Assembly (NCBI GenBank): GCA_026874595.1
Contig: CM049317.1
Span: forward strand, 11,566,382 to 11,630,381
Direction of reading: 5' to 3'
DNA length: 64,000 nucleotides
DNA from: Sipunculus nudus
Taxonomy: Eukaryota; Annelida; Sipuncula; Golfingiida; Sipunculidae
Of the stretch, positions 1-11,507 are shown in pieces (the first letter of the stretch is position 1; the number at the start of each line of letters is the position of its first letter). The translations under genes were made by a program, and so were the position numbers. The notes below the pieces were generated by a model. That model was not told the DNA's origin. It worked only from the letters and a program-made list of their open reading frames with translations, and searched no databases.

Positions 1-1140
1 TTTTGTACCCTCTGATCCTGATAATAATGATCAAAAATAGTATGATTTTACCAGTTATACATATGTCATATTTATTCAGGTTTTACACCTTGCATTTTGG
101 ATGTAGTTTAAGCAGAGTAGTTTTACTCTGCTGTCCATGACAGCATGATGGTAGCATCAGGACTCGTATATCTGGCAATTGTATATTAAGTTAGCTGACT
201 GATAAAAACAGAGAATGTGAACATGAGTTAAAAGATGTAAAAATAGGGATTTAACCATTTTGAATACTTGAGATTAAGGTTTCAGGTTGGTCATAGGAAA
301 TAAATAAAACAATATAGAATCATGGACAACATAATAATACATGATTATAATTTTACATTTTACCTAATTTATTTAGCACCTTTTTAATAGGACCATTGTG
401 TCTGAAGATGATTGATTAGATTGAAATAATGTTAAAATATATTTTTGCAGACTTTGCAGAATTATGATATAAAACTTATGTCTGATAGACAAAGTGTTCT
501 ATTGTAGTTGATTAAGTTGATTTTCATGTGTACATACATACATACATACATATATATATTTATACGGTCCTGATGTTACAAAATGTCCTCTTTTTACGAA
601 TGGCACGCAGGGACTAAATGTCTTTCAGGTCATATTGTATTATTCACAAAGTAGATATTATAAAACTTAAAATGATATTAAACCATAATCAGCTTTAGTC
701 CGAAAGGAAGACTTTGAGATTGAGTGTTAGTTGACAGTAATGGTGGTGGATGACTCAGTTTAGGAAATTAAGTTCTTTTTTTTCTCAGAAAAAAACTGCC
801 CTTTTCTTTAATTTTTATCCCTAATACAATCACTGCAAACAAAAAAAAAGTCTTCTGTTTTAATTTTGTATGGTAAACATATGATGATGTTTTACAAGTT
901 TAATAAATTTCTACCTCTTTCATGTCCTCGGTTCATAGTGACAGGGTACATTATCCTTTTGGGCCTGGGTACAGGTTCCATCAAATGGGGTACGTTGCCT
1001 CCTGCGCGCCTTAGATTTTAATGGTGTAGTGAGCACTCCCCAGATGGCAGTGCAGTCGGCTACGTAAGACCCACTGCATGCATATTACAAAATCACGGAT
1101 TACTTGTATCATTCGGGTCCTGTGCACTGAGAGATTCTTA
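1..1140. other. AT-rich intergenic sequence, no gene seen
   Basis: No open frame here looks like protein. A short (CATA)n/(TA)n microsatellite lies around 529-560. Nothing else is recognised. Confidence 0.5.
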
Positions 1141-1320
1141 TTACAGGGACGGATCCAGGATTTGGAAAGGGGAGGGTCCAAACCAGGAAGACAAATAAGA
1201 AAACCTAAAAAGGGAGGGGTCCACGCAAGACAAGAATGGTAAAAGGGAGTGCTTATTTCCACTCCCCCGGGGAGTGGAAATAAGGGATGCTTATTTCCAA
1301 TCCCCCTAGGAGTTACCATG
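1141..1320 (+). repeat. G-rich MITE-like repeat (GGATCCAGGATTT type) with palindrome
   Basis: The segment opens with ACGGATCCAGGATTTGG followed by G-rich blocks (GGGGAGGGTCC, GGGAGGGGTCC). The same word order recurs at 7130-7375 and, reversed, at 42250-42425, so this is a dispersed family. At 1252-1284 a perfect palindrome, CTTATTTCCACTCCCC and its complement around a single C, could form a 16-bp stem. Any ORF across it only reads through the repeat. Confidence 0.6.
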
Positions 1321-2254
1321 CAATCCCCATGTTAGATGGAACAGATAAGTGTTTGTTAGATTAAATATTCATTAACAGCAGCTCTATAGGATAACGTTGA
1401 TGAATACAAGTAATTATATTAAATAACAGAAGATTGTTATTGGGCTTTACCTTTGAGATGCATATCTATCCAATCAGTAAAGTGACAACAGTCTTAAAGT
1501 ACGCTATGTTGCATTTATAGTTTTAAATTTTCATTTAATCAGAGTTCTATAGTTTTCCCCTATTTTGAAACCACAGTAACATCACTGAAAATGTTTAAGA
1601 TGAAATCAGTGGTTTGGTAAATTACTGAAACAACCTACCACTGAACAGGTGCCAGTCCAGTTTAACTGTCTGGGCTTTACCCGGTATTCTGAGCCAAGAG
1701 CTGATAGCACCAATGTGAGCTTATGGACACAAAACCAAGCTCCCTAGTTAGGTGCCAACAGCCTACTGATAAGGACTTGATCTTAGCCAGTTATCAAGTA
1801 ATGTTGAAATCTTCCTCACCCTTCATGTGCTACTTTAAGTGAGTTCTCATGATCCACACATAACTTTTCAAAATGAATAAACAACTAGACCAACAATATT
1901 TATTTGGCACTGCAGGAAAATATAAATGTATCATGTCTTTGAAATTGTTTGGCAAATATATATGTGGTATCATTGTCAGGGGTTACTCTGCAAATCATTA
2001 ATGTTTTAAACTTTGATGTTAAATGCATTAAATGAAATGCATTTCAATATAAAAACTGAAAAACTTAATTGTTTAAATAACTTATTTCTAGAAATGAGTA
2101 ACTGTGTGTCCCTATTGCGTCTGTAGAAATACTTGAGAGAGGATTTTGTAAAGGAAAGCAATTATTAAACTTCCTTTATCACTTAAAGAGTGAACACTCA
2201 AGTTTTGGTCACTTAAACTGCCAAAATACTCAAGAATTTACCAGCTTTCCTCAT
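1321..2254. other. AT-rich intergenic sequence, nothing recognised
   Basis: No coding signal, RNA gene or clear repeat was seen. Confidence 0.4.
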
Positions 2255-2460
2255 TAGGGGGAGAGGAAATAAGCATCCCTTATTACCACTCCCCCTGGGG
2301 GAGTGGAAATAAGCATTCCTTATTTCCACTCCTCGGGGGAGTGGAAATAAGGCCTGCCATGGTAAAAAACCCTGAAAAAAAGTGTGGCTCGAAGGGAGGG
2401 GGTCCGGACCTCTTCGATCTTCCATTTTATCGTCTGTTGCTGCCACAGAACATCGGCCAG
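2255..2460. repeat. Second copy of the palindromic TTATTTCCACTCC repeat
   Basis: Two consecutive near-perfect palindromes, 2282-2310 and 2319-2351, are built on TTATTTCCACTCC and its complement. They are followed by a G-rich GGGAGGGGGTCCGG block like those in the MITE at 1141-1320. The antisense frame is open only because the palindromes lack stops. Confidence 0.55.
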
Positions 2461-3064
2461 GCCTGAATCCCTGCTGCACAGTAAGATTTGAATACTGATG
2501 CAAACATTGATATTCTACCTTTAATATCCTTTCCCTCGATAAACTGAACTAAATATAATGGTAATATTTAGGTTTCTTTAAAACTAACTTGTGAAAATTA
2601 AAATTAAATTGCTTTTAAATACTACTGTTCTCATAATTAGTAATGAACACTAGGTATATGATGGACTTCTGTGGGATTATAAGTTGCACACGAACTGAAG
2701 TTGTAAAGGGAGAAAGCGCATGATAACCTCGGGCATCCCAGTTTATTTAGACATGGTACAGTTATTTTATTTGCTAACATGCATACATCCTAAGTTTAAG
2801 AAGAACAAATTGTACATAAAGCAATGTTGCTACAAATATATTCTCACTGTCAATTGCATGGCGGCTGTAATTGTTGCCAATATGTTGCAGGTGGGTTTGA
2901 ATTAGATAACTGTACTGTGTTGCAAACGTTAAGTATCACTATGTCCATAACAATGATATCAAAAGTTTAAATAGTGACAAATATTGCGCATGGCTTATAT
3001 TTGGTTGTAGCACTACTGGAACACCTGGTAGTTTATCACAAACTAGCGAACTAGGTTAAATCAT
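2461..3064. other. Intergenic sequence, no gene seen
   Basis: A 61-codon plus-strand frame at 2720-2905 has no recognisable domain and no splice context. I treat it as chance. Confidence 0.4.
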
Positions 3065-3770
3065 TTTTAGCTCGACTGACTGAAAGTCATCTGAGCTATA
3101 GTGATCGATCACTCTTTGTCCGTCCGTCCGTCCTAACTTTACATCCAAGTAGGTTCTAGGCAAATCTCCTTGGAAATCGAAATTAGGTTATGGTGACTTG
3201 TATGTTGTAAACTACGGACCGAACACACGATTTTGGGCACCCAGTGGGTCAGTGAAGACATAAATTGGATCTGCTAACTCTAGAATCCTATCATGATATC
3301 CAGGGAGGTCTTGGTCAAATCTCCATGGAAACCTGATATAAGGTAACCTATATCCTGCAAGATATCTGAAAGAACATGGACAGATTTGCATGATTGGTTA
3401 CAGACCTAGAAATTTCTAATTTGATCAAGACTGAGGGAGTCTTGGAAACCTGAAATAATGTTACTATGACCAATTTTCTGAGAGCTATGCGATTTTAGTC
3501 AGATGAGCTTAAATTGTAACAAATGGACGGAGAAACTTCTAACTTAGCATCTAGGGAGTTTCTGATGGAATATTTGAAAGTCTTAATAAAGTCACGGTGG
3601 CCTATTTTCTAAGGACTGGGCAAAAAAGCATGAATTTGAGCACTCTGGAAGTTATATTACCCAATGTCATATGAGCAAGGTTCCTTAAATTCAGCTGAGC
3701 TTCATGTACCATGAAGAAAGTTCTCATTATTCGATCATATCAAATTTATGGGTGCTTATGGATATTGGGG
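3065..3770 (+). mobile_element. Helentron-like non-autonomous element, hairpin end plus about 130-bp core repeats (copy F)
   Basis: The left end is a hairpin-forming TTTTTAGCTCGACTGACTGA..TCATCTGAGCTATAG segment (3065-3102), followed by a (GTCC)n microsatellite (3118-3135). After it come about four diverged tandem units of roughly 115-150 bp with recurring words (CTAGGGAG, AATCTCC, GGAAACCTGA, CCTATTTTCTGA) at about 3149, 3300, 3437 and 3552. The same hairpin-plus-microsatellite end occurs at 27100, 31074, 38236 and 57568. The other terminus was not found, so the copy may be truncated. Confidence 0.6.
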
Positions 3771-3855
3771 AAATAAAAAATTGAGACATTTAAGAGATGG
3801 AAACCAATTTACACTGAAGCCTAAGAAAATAACCTGCAGATGTGTGATGATGGAA

Positions 3856-3870
3856 GGGGGGGGGGGGGGG
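3856..3870 (+). repeat. G15 homopolymer
   Basis: A run of fifteen G in AT-rich sequence, one of about fourteen G or C runs of 11 or more in this window. Confidence 0.9.
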
Positions 3871-4196
3871 AGCGGTGGCCTGTCTCTCCCTCTCACACAC
3901 GCGTGGTATAGACTTTGTGACATGAGCATTTCTTCAGAGGAAAATTCTTCGAAATTAAATGTACATGAAACACTCGGAAATATTATTTTGGTTTTAATTT
4001 ATATAATGTTACAAGCAAACTGTGTAATCAGGTATTACGTGAAATACCTGAAAATTTCAGGCATTACACGAAATGACCAATTCACTGTGTATGTGTTTTA
4101 TAAAATAAAGTTACCAGAGTGAACTTCACTGACACTAGGGCGGTACCTGTACTTCATTTTCCTTTTTGTTTTGGTTGGGAAAGTTTGAAGTCAGAC

Positions 4197-5936
4197 GGGA
4201 CCGGTAAAATCATCATAAGAACGACCTAAACCATTCCCACCGGGCCTGTTATATCATCACAACAACGTACTGAACCATTCCCACCGGGCCTGTTAAGTCA
4301 CCACAACAACGAACTGAACCATTCCCACTGGGCCTGTTATGTCATCACAACAACGAACTGCACCATTCCCACCGGGCCTGTTAAGTCATCACAACAACGA
4401 ACTGAACCATTCCCACCGGGCCTGTTAAGTCACCACAACAACGAACTGAACCATTCCCACCGGGCCTGTTAAGTCACCACAACAACGAACTGCACCATTC
4501 CCACCGGGCCTGTTAAGTCATCACAACAACGAACTGCACCATTCCCACCGGGCCTGTTAAGTCACCACAACAACGAACTGAACCATTCCCACCGGGCCTG
4601 TTAAGTCACCACAACAACGAACTGAACCATTCCCACTGGACCTGTTAAGTCATCACAACAACGAACTGAACCATTCCCACCGGGCCTGTTAAGTGACCAC
4701 AACAACGAACTGAACCATTCCCACAGGGCCTGTTAAGTCACCACAACAACGAACTGAACCATTCCCACCGGGCCTGTTAAGTCATCACAACAACGAACTG
4801 AACCATTCCCACCGGGCCTGTTAAGTCATCACAACAACGAACTGAACCATTCCCACCGGGCCTGTTAAGTCATCACAACAACGAACTGCACCATTCCCAC
4901 CGGGCCTGTGAAGTCACCACAACAACGACCTAAATCATTCCCACCGGGCCTGTTAAGTCACCACAACAACGAACTGAACCATTCCCACCGGGCCTGTTAA
5001 GTCATCACAACAACGAACTGAACCATTCCCACCGGGCCTGTTAAGTGACCACAACAACGAACTGAACCATTCCCACCGGGCCTGTTAAGTCACGACAACA
5101 ACGAACTGAACCATTCCCACTGGACCTGTTAAGTCATCACAACAACGAACTGAACCATTCCCACTGGGCCTGTTAAGTCACCACAACAACGAACTGAACC
5201 ATTCCCACTGGGCCTGTTAAGTCCTCACAACAACGAACTGAACCATTCCCACTGGGCCTGTTAAGTCCTCACAACAACGAACTGAACCATTCCCACCAGA
5301 CCTGTTAAGTCCTCACAACAACGAACTGAACCATTCCCACCGGACCTGTTAAGTCATTACAACAACGAACTGAACCATTCCCACTGGGCCTGTTAAGTCC
5401 TCACAACAACGAACTGAACCATTCCCACCGGACCTGTTAAGTTCTCACAACAACGAACTGAACCATTCCCACCGGACCTGTTAAGTCACCACAACAACGA
5501 ACTGAACCATTCCCACCGGGCCTGTTAAGTCATCACAACAACGAACTGGACCATTCACACCGGGCCTGTTAAGTCACCACAACAACGATCTGAACCATTC
5601 CCACCAGGCCTGTTAAGTCACGACAACAACGAACTGGACCATTCCCACCGGGCCTGTTAAGTCACCACAACAACGAACTGGACCATTCCCACCGGGCCTG
5701 TTAAGTCATCACAACAACGAACTGGACCATTCACACCGGGCCTGTTAAGTAACCACAACAACGAACTGAACCATTCCCACCAGGCCTGTTAAGTCACGAC
5801 AACAACGAACTGGACCATTCCCACCGGGCCTGTTATGTCACCACAACAACGAACTGGACCATTCCCACCGGGCCTGTTAAGTCATCACAACAACGAACTG
5901 AACCATTCACACCGGGCCTGTTAAGTCAACACAACA
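4197..5936 (+). repeat. 44-bp satellite/minisatellite array, about 39 copies
   Basis: The unit contains CCACCGGGCCTGTTAAGTCA, then CAACAACGAACTGAACCATT, and has a strict 44-bp period. Variants alternate at TCATCAC/CACCAC/CCTCAC/CACGAC and at GAACC/GCACC/GGACC. In the last about 400 bp a four-unit, 176-bp higher-order period is visible: the CCATTCACACC variant recurs at 5551, 5727 and 5903. Since 44 is not divisible by 3 the array cannot be coding. Each unit carries two CpGs (in CCGG and AACGAA), so the block is CpG-dense against AT-rich flanks. Confidence 0.95.
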
Positions 5937-7129
5937 AAAACCTTGTGTATAACAGCGCACTTTATTGGAAAACAGTGTGAATATTCATATAAAATCATTC
6001 AATATAACAAAATGAACAATAAATAAAAGATGTAAAAATTGTCGTTTTCTGATGGCAAGTGATTTAGCTAAAGAAAAGCCTGTCTCCATCATCATCTAAA
6101 ATATTACCGCTGTCATTATTTGCTCAAGACACTTAACTGTTTCATTGTTTCTTAAACTTACATATGGGTTACAAATATTACACACACAACGGTAACAAAG
6201 CAAATAGGAAATCTGTCCAGCTAGGAAATCGTCATAATTCCAGGGATTTAACTGTTCATTTTTAATATTGCTGCCAATTTGAGAAGGTTATAAATACCTT
6301 CACATATGTATATCTTAAAAATTTCATGTATATTCAAATATTAAATATGATTGAGCAAACTGTCTTCTATACGCAACCTTAGATCAGATCTCAATTTCAA
6401 AACTGAAAATTTTCTAACACATCCTGTAGGTTGAAACAGGAATAAGGGATTAGGTATTGTGACTTTATGTGGACTGAAAAGTCTGTTTAAAGATGCGAGC
6501 TCTCTCAAATTTAAAATTACTTTGCCATAAAAATTTATTTAATTATTCACATGCACAAAAACATATATTTGACAATTCCTGGCTAGTTGCTGATATTATA
6601 AATATTCTTTACAAAGCGTCCTATGATGTCGTCCGGTATATGGATTTCCCATAATTGAAAACAATCTTTTGCTTTTCTTATACTTATGTCCTGTAAGTCC
6701 ATTACAACCTTTTTCACATCAGTAGCATATGACAGCGATCATATGAAGTTGGATCTACCCTACCAATTGAACAAGAATCTACAATAAGCTTAATATTTTA
6801 ATACTATTAATTCTGTGGCCGTCACGCTTTGAAAGATCTCGATTCTGCTAGCCGCTCTGGCGTCTATATCATGAATGATTAACTATAAAATTTAACCAGT
6901 TAAATGACTCACAGATACACCTATTTCACGCGGTTGTCTGAGCAACTAATTCTGGACCAATTAGCACTGCCATGAGAGCATCAAGATGAACTTTTCCCGT
7001 CTCTGCTGCACACATACTCATGTTCTGACAAACAAAGTATACATAAACATTTGTTCGTCGCATTTGATTGGAAGTTTTGATTTCTGCCCGAACACTTGCA
7101 GGTTTGTACATTATTAATTGAACAGGCGC
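5937..7129. other. Intergenic sequence beyond the ISYNA1 3' end
   Basis: AT-rich, with no convincing gene. Short minus-strand frames at 6926-7211 overlap each other and show no domain. Confidence 0.4.
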
Positions 7130-7375
7130 CAGCAGGGGCCGATCCGGGATTAAGAAAAAGGAGGGGCCTTATCCTGGAGGACTCATGACAAAACCTAAAA
7201 AAAAGGTCCAAAGTTCCAATGAAAGGGGGGGGGGGGGTCCCGGCCGTAAAAATTGGCCTGAAACCCTAAAACAAAGGTTGCCGCAGCTGGAAAAGGTGGT
7301 GGGGGGGGGGGGGGGGGGGTTCCGGGCCATCTAGACCCTGCCCTGGATCCGCTTCTGGGGAGGGGGATTCTTCCA
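7130..7375 (+). mobile_element. G-rich MITE-like element with inverted ends
   Basis: The left end CAGGGGCCGATCCGGGATT (from about 7133) and right end CCCTGGATCCGCTTCTGG (about 7340-7358) are imperfect inverted repeats around a GGATCC core. The interior repeats AAACCTAAAA and contains G13 (7225-7237) and G18 (7302-7319). The structure suggests a non-autonomous DNA element. No target duplication was identified. Confidence 0.55.
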
Positions 7376-8101
7376 ATAAAGAAGAAAATATATTGTATAT
7401 ATATTGGCCTGATATCAAATGCTTATATCATTAAACCCACCAAATAACTAAAAAAAGCGGGTTGTACATTGTTTCAGATGCCTGAAGCATAAACCAATGA
7501 ATATGTAATACATTTATTTTGCAAAATATTCACTCTGAAATATAATGCCCACGAATATGAACAACATGGCTAAAACAGAAGACAATTTTACTTGCTTTAA
7601 TACTATGCACAAATCAAGCATTTTTTTCTGCAGGTATTTAATGATAAACAGTTCAAACTACCTTGATAATAATACAGGGTTATTCTGTCAGGAAATGTGT
7701 CCTTTCTTAAATATAGTTTAATCTTTAGGGAATGAATCACTCTGCGTGGTTAAATCAAATCAAGAATTGACATTTTCCACAATGCGGGTTTTTCTTAATG
7801 ATCACCTGCTGACGATTAATGAGTATTTCAAGATTTGTCAGAAGTTTGTCCCAGCCAAGAGCTCTAACAGGAGTATAACCAACAAATGATAGAGCAGTAT
7901 TTTTTGCGTTGATCAATACAAAATATGACAAAAATATATACCGGTAACCTTTCTTTGTTTATAAAAGGGACCTGAACGTGTAGTCTCAGTTGTCACAGGC
8001 AGGTAGAGCCACTGAATTAAGCTCTATTGAACCATGAGCTCTAAATAAATGATATCACATACATACATGTCACAGCCTTCATCTTAAGCTAATTATGAAT
8101 T

Positions 8102-8309
8102 TTACTTTTCGCCCTCATCACTGGCACTGTCGTTTCCATTGACGAACGTTGCGTGGCTATTGGTAACCTGGGTAATTCTAGCTCTTTCTCTCTGTTTCAT
8201 CAGTAGCAGGTCTGTTTCCACAGCAACAGAAGGTGAATAAACTGAAACAATCTTCTCGTGTTTCTGTTCCAACATCATGTTGTTGATAGGGGCTAATCCG
8301 ATGCAGGCC
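8102..8309 (-). CDS. ISYNA1: ISYNA1 coding exon 6 with stop codon
   Basis: Begins by completing the split Arg, then [19 protein letters not shown], and ends [10 protein letters not shown] with TAA at 8104-8102. The acceptor is CTTTCCAG|GGCC. Confidence 0.93.
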
Positions 8310-8893
8310 CTGGAAAGGACATTAAAAGCGATTTAATGTGACATTCATGGGATGTATGAGTGTTCATAAATCAAATTACAAGGTTAAAGTAGCATCTGCA
8401 AGATTTAGGTTCAAAAGAAAATGCGCTTATATGCAGCTACCCCCATGAGACTTGTTTGCTGATAAGCAGTAGGGGGGGGGGGCAATCTAAAGGAATATCG
8501 TCAGAAGTCTCTCCCCACCCCCTACGAAATAACGATACCAGCTCAAAATCTCCCATATATATACCCCTTATGGCATACAAAACAAAATCTCTCACCGAAT
8601 GTTCTTCAATCCCACAACATATTAAGAAATACATGTATATGTTTTCAATATGCAAAAATAATTTTGCTCAATTTCAGTCATATTTTATAAATAGTTTACT
8701 TTTGATTAAATATTCAAAAAAATGGACTGGCATTTATTGCAATATCATGGGATAACTGACGCATGGAACATCCTGCATTTACTCAATATGGGTGCATAAC
8801 TGAAATATTATTGAGAAATATATGAGGAAACAATAAGCTGATTGACACAATTATCTTGATTTTCAGAAATTATCCGTATTGTTAAAAAAAACT

Positions 8894-8924
<31 letters not shown>

Positions 8925-10480
8925 GGGGGTTATGTGAATGTCCCCCAACCCTTGTGGGTTTCAGATGCAAATTCAAAGACAATTTTAAAGATTAAACTTG
9001 TGTTAAGATAAGGTAATAATTTCTTAATCAAGATAATTTTTTAAATAAAATACTGACCGACTTTTTAGAGTTATCAAAATAACAGAGTTATTTCAACTAC
9101 TTTGATCTACAAAGAATTTCCTCTTACCTGAAGATATTCTCGATACATGCCCTTTGTTTGAATAGGGAGTTAACAACAGGTGTCCCTCGAGGAACCAGTG
9201 GAGCTTTACACAGGTAACTCAGTAAGGACAGCACGGAGTTGAATCGCTGGAATGTGACCTCCTCCCCGACCTTGAAAGTTATCCTCTCACACATCTCAGC
9301 TAGGATCACAAGGTCAAGGATGATGGGACTCGCCTGTAGAGAGAAAGAAGGTGGTTTTGAGAGATGTTGCCCAAACGTAGTTTTCAATGTTATTGACACA
9401 CAATTTTTAAAAGCACAGTACATTAACTCAACCTACGAAGATAAAAAATTCTCCCCCGGCACTGCAATGCGTGTTTAGATTTCGGATGGGCAACGCTTTT
9501 GTCGACCCATAGTCAAGTCCAGCCGAGTCCGGTTCAACTCATCAATGGCGAGAAAAGAGGCTAAATGTTCCAAACTATGGCGGAGAAAAGTCCTTTACGT
9601 GAACGAGTGCTATGGGTGAGAACGATTCCTATGTGGTGAAGAACTAAGAATGAAAACAATCCTGACGTGAATAAAATGTAAGAATGAGAAAGGTCCTACA
9701 TGTACAATAAGTAGAAATGAGAAAAGTCCAACGTGAACAAGAACTAGGGATGTGAAAAAGTCCTACGTGAACAAGAACTGGAAATGAGAAAAGTCCTACG
9801 TGAACAAAAACTAGGAATGAGAAAAAGTCCTACGTGAACAGGAAGCAGGAATGAGAAAAATCCTACGTGAACAGGAAGCAGGAATGAGAAAAATCCTCAG
9901 AGAACAAGAGCGAGGGATAAATAAAAATACTAAGTATCCATGATCAGGAGACAAGAGCTAGGGATGAGAAAAAAAATTCTAAGTATAAAAGAACAGGGGC
10001 TGGATCAAGCACGTGAAAACGTACAAATTATACAATAGTTAGGGGAGGGAAACGTCCTACCTATACAAGAACCAAGGACCAGCTCTCGCTGATTTACTCA
10101 CCAGTAACGAGTCCTCGCATGTGTTGTGAAGAACGATGGTGTTATGTCCTCCCATCATGATCTCGGAGGTGTACTCGTCCATGGCCCGCTTACTGTCACC
10201 GACGTACGGTACATATTTAATCACAACACAGTGGTCGGGCTTCTTCTGGTCCGGATACAGGATTCTGTTTGATTCTACCATGTCATCTACTACGTTACTC
10301 TTGGATATCTGAAAAACAATAAATTAATATACTGAGTATTATGTTGATATGTAATTTACAAAATCATGACGACATACTGTAAACAAATGTATCTTCACAA
10401 CTGACAAATATATGTTTATAATTGCTCACGGTTGATTACTTCTCTCCTTCAAAAAGTCTAATACATATGTGTTGATTATC

Positions 10481-10522
<42 letters not shown>

Positions 10523-11427
10523 AAAATAATTCTCTCTGGTCTTTTTCAAAGTATACTCACTACAAAGCAAGGGGAAAGAAGACATGAAGAACCAGATGAC
10601 TTATTATTTTTGCATTTTAATCGCATTTGTCATGAACTCGTCTTAAACATTATCCTTTGCGTTTAAAAGTATTTAATACCAATTCTCATTTCTGCAATGC
10701 AAAATAAATTTAATGAGACCTTTATCGGTCGGTTTTCCTCAAGGAAACACCTGAGCTGCACCTAACAAGCAGATAAACACTGATATGATTATACTTGGTC
10801 CAAGTACAACCGAACCATTGTCTAACAGCGTGCAAGCGATTCAGGAAAAAAAATGAATAACATTTTTGAAGAAACTCACCTCTTTAGAACGGAATTGCTT
10901 TGGTGCCGAAAGGTTCATGCCATCATTGTTACCAAGGTGATTATAACTGACGATAGAGGTAGGTTTAATTCCTGCGCTGACGAGAAAGTCTACCAACACA
11001 GACTTCATCTTTGTCTGTCCTGACTTGAAATCGTCGCCACCGATGAAGACACGATGCTGCTCTGCCAAATCAACCACACCTGGTACAAACGTGTTCTGAG
11101 GGGATCCGTTGATGTACGTCACCTGAAAGTTAAGAAGACAGAAACAGTGAGGTGAACGTTGACAAATTAATTATGAATGCTTTTATTTTGAATAACAATT
11201 TTTGTCACATGTATGCTAAAAACAAATTTATATGAACATCATGTGTTTCATTAGACACAGAAGATTATACCTAGGTTAAATGTGAAATTTGAAGAAATCA
11301 AAACTAAAACAAAACACGAAGAAAATGTTTGCAAACCAACAAAAACTTATATACAAAAATCCATAAATACACGTCCCAAAATTAAAACTTATGTTTTAAA
11401 ACTTTATCATTTGTTGTTAATACAAGG

Positions 11428-11507
<80 letters not shown>

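Noticed and set aside
4197-5936. CRISPR-like periodic array
   Set aside because: The full 44-bp unit repeats with no unique spacers, and the host is a eukaryote. This is a satellite.
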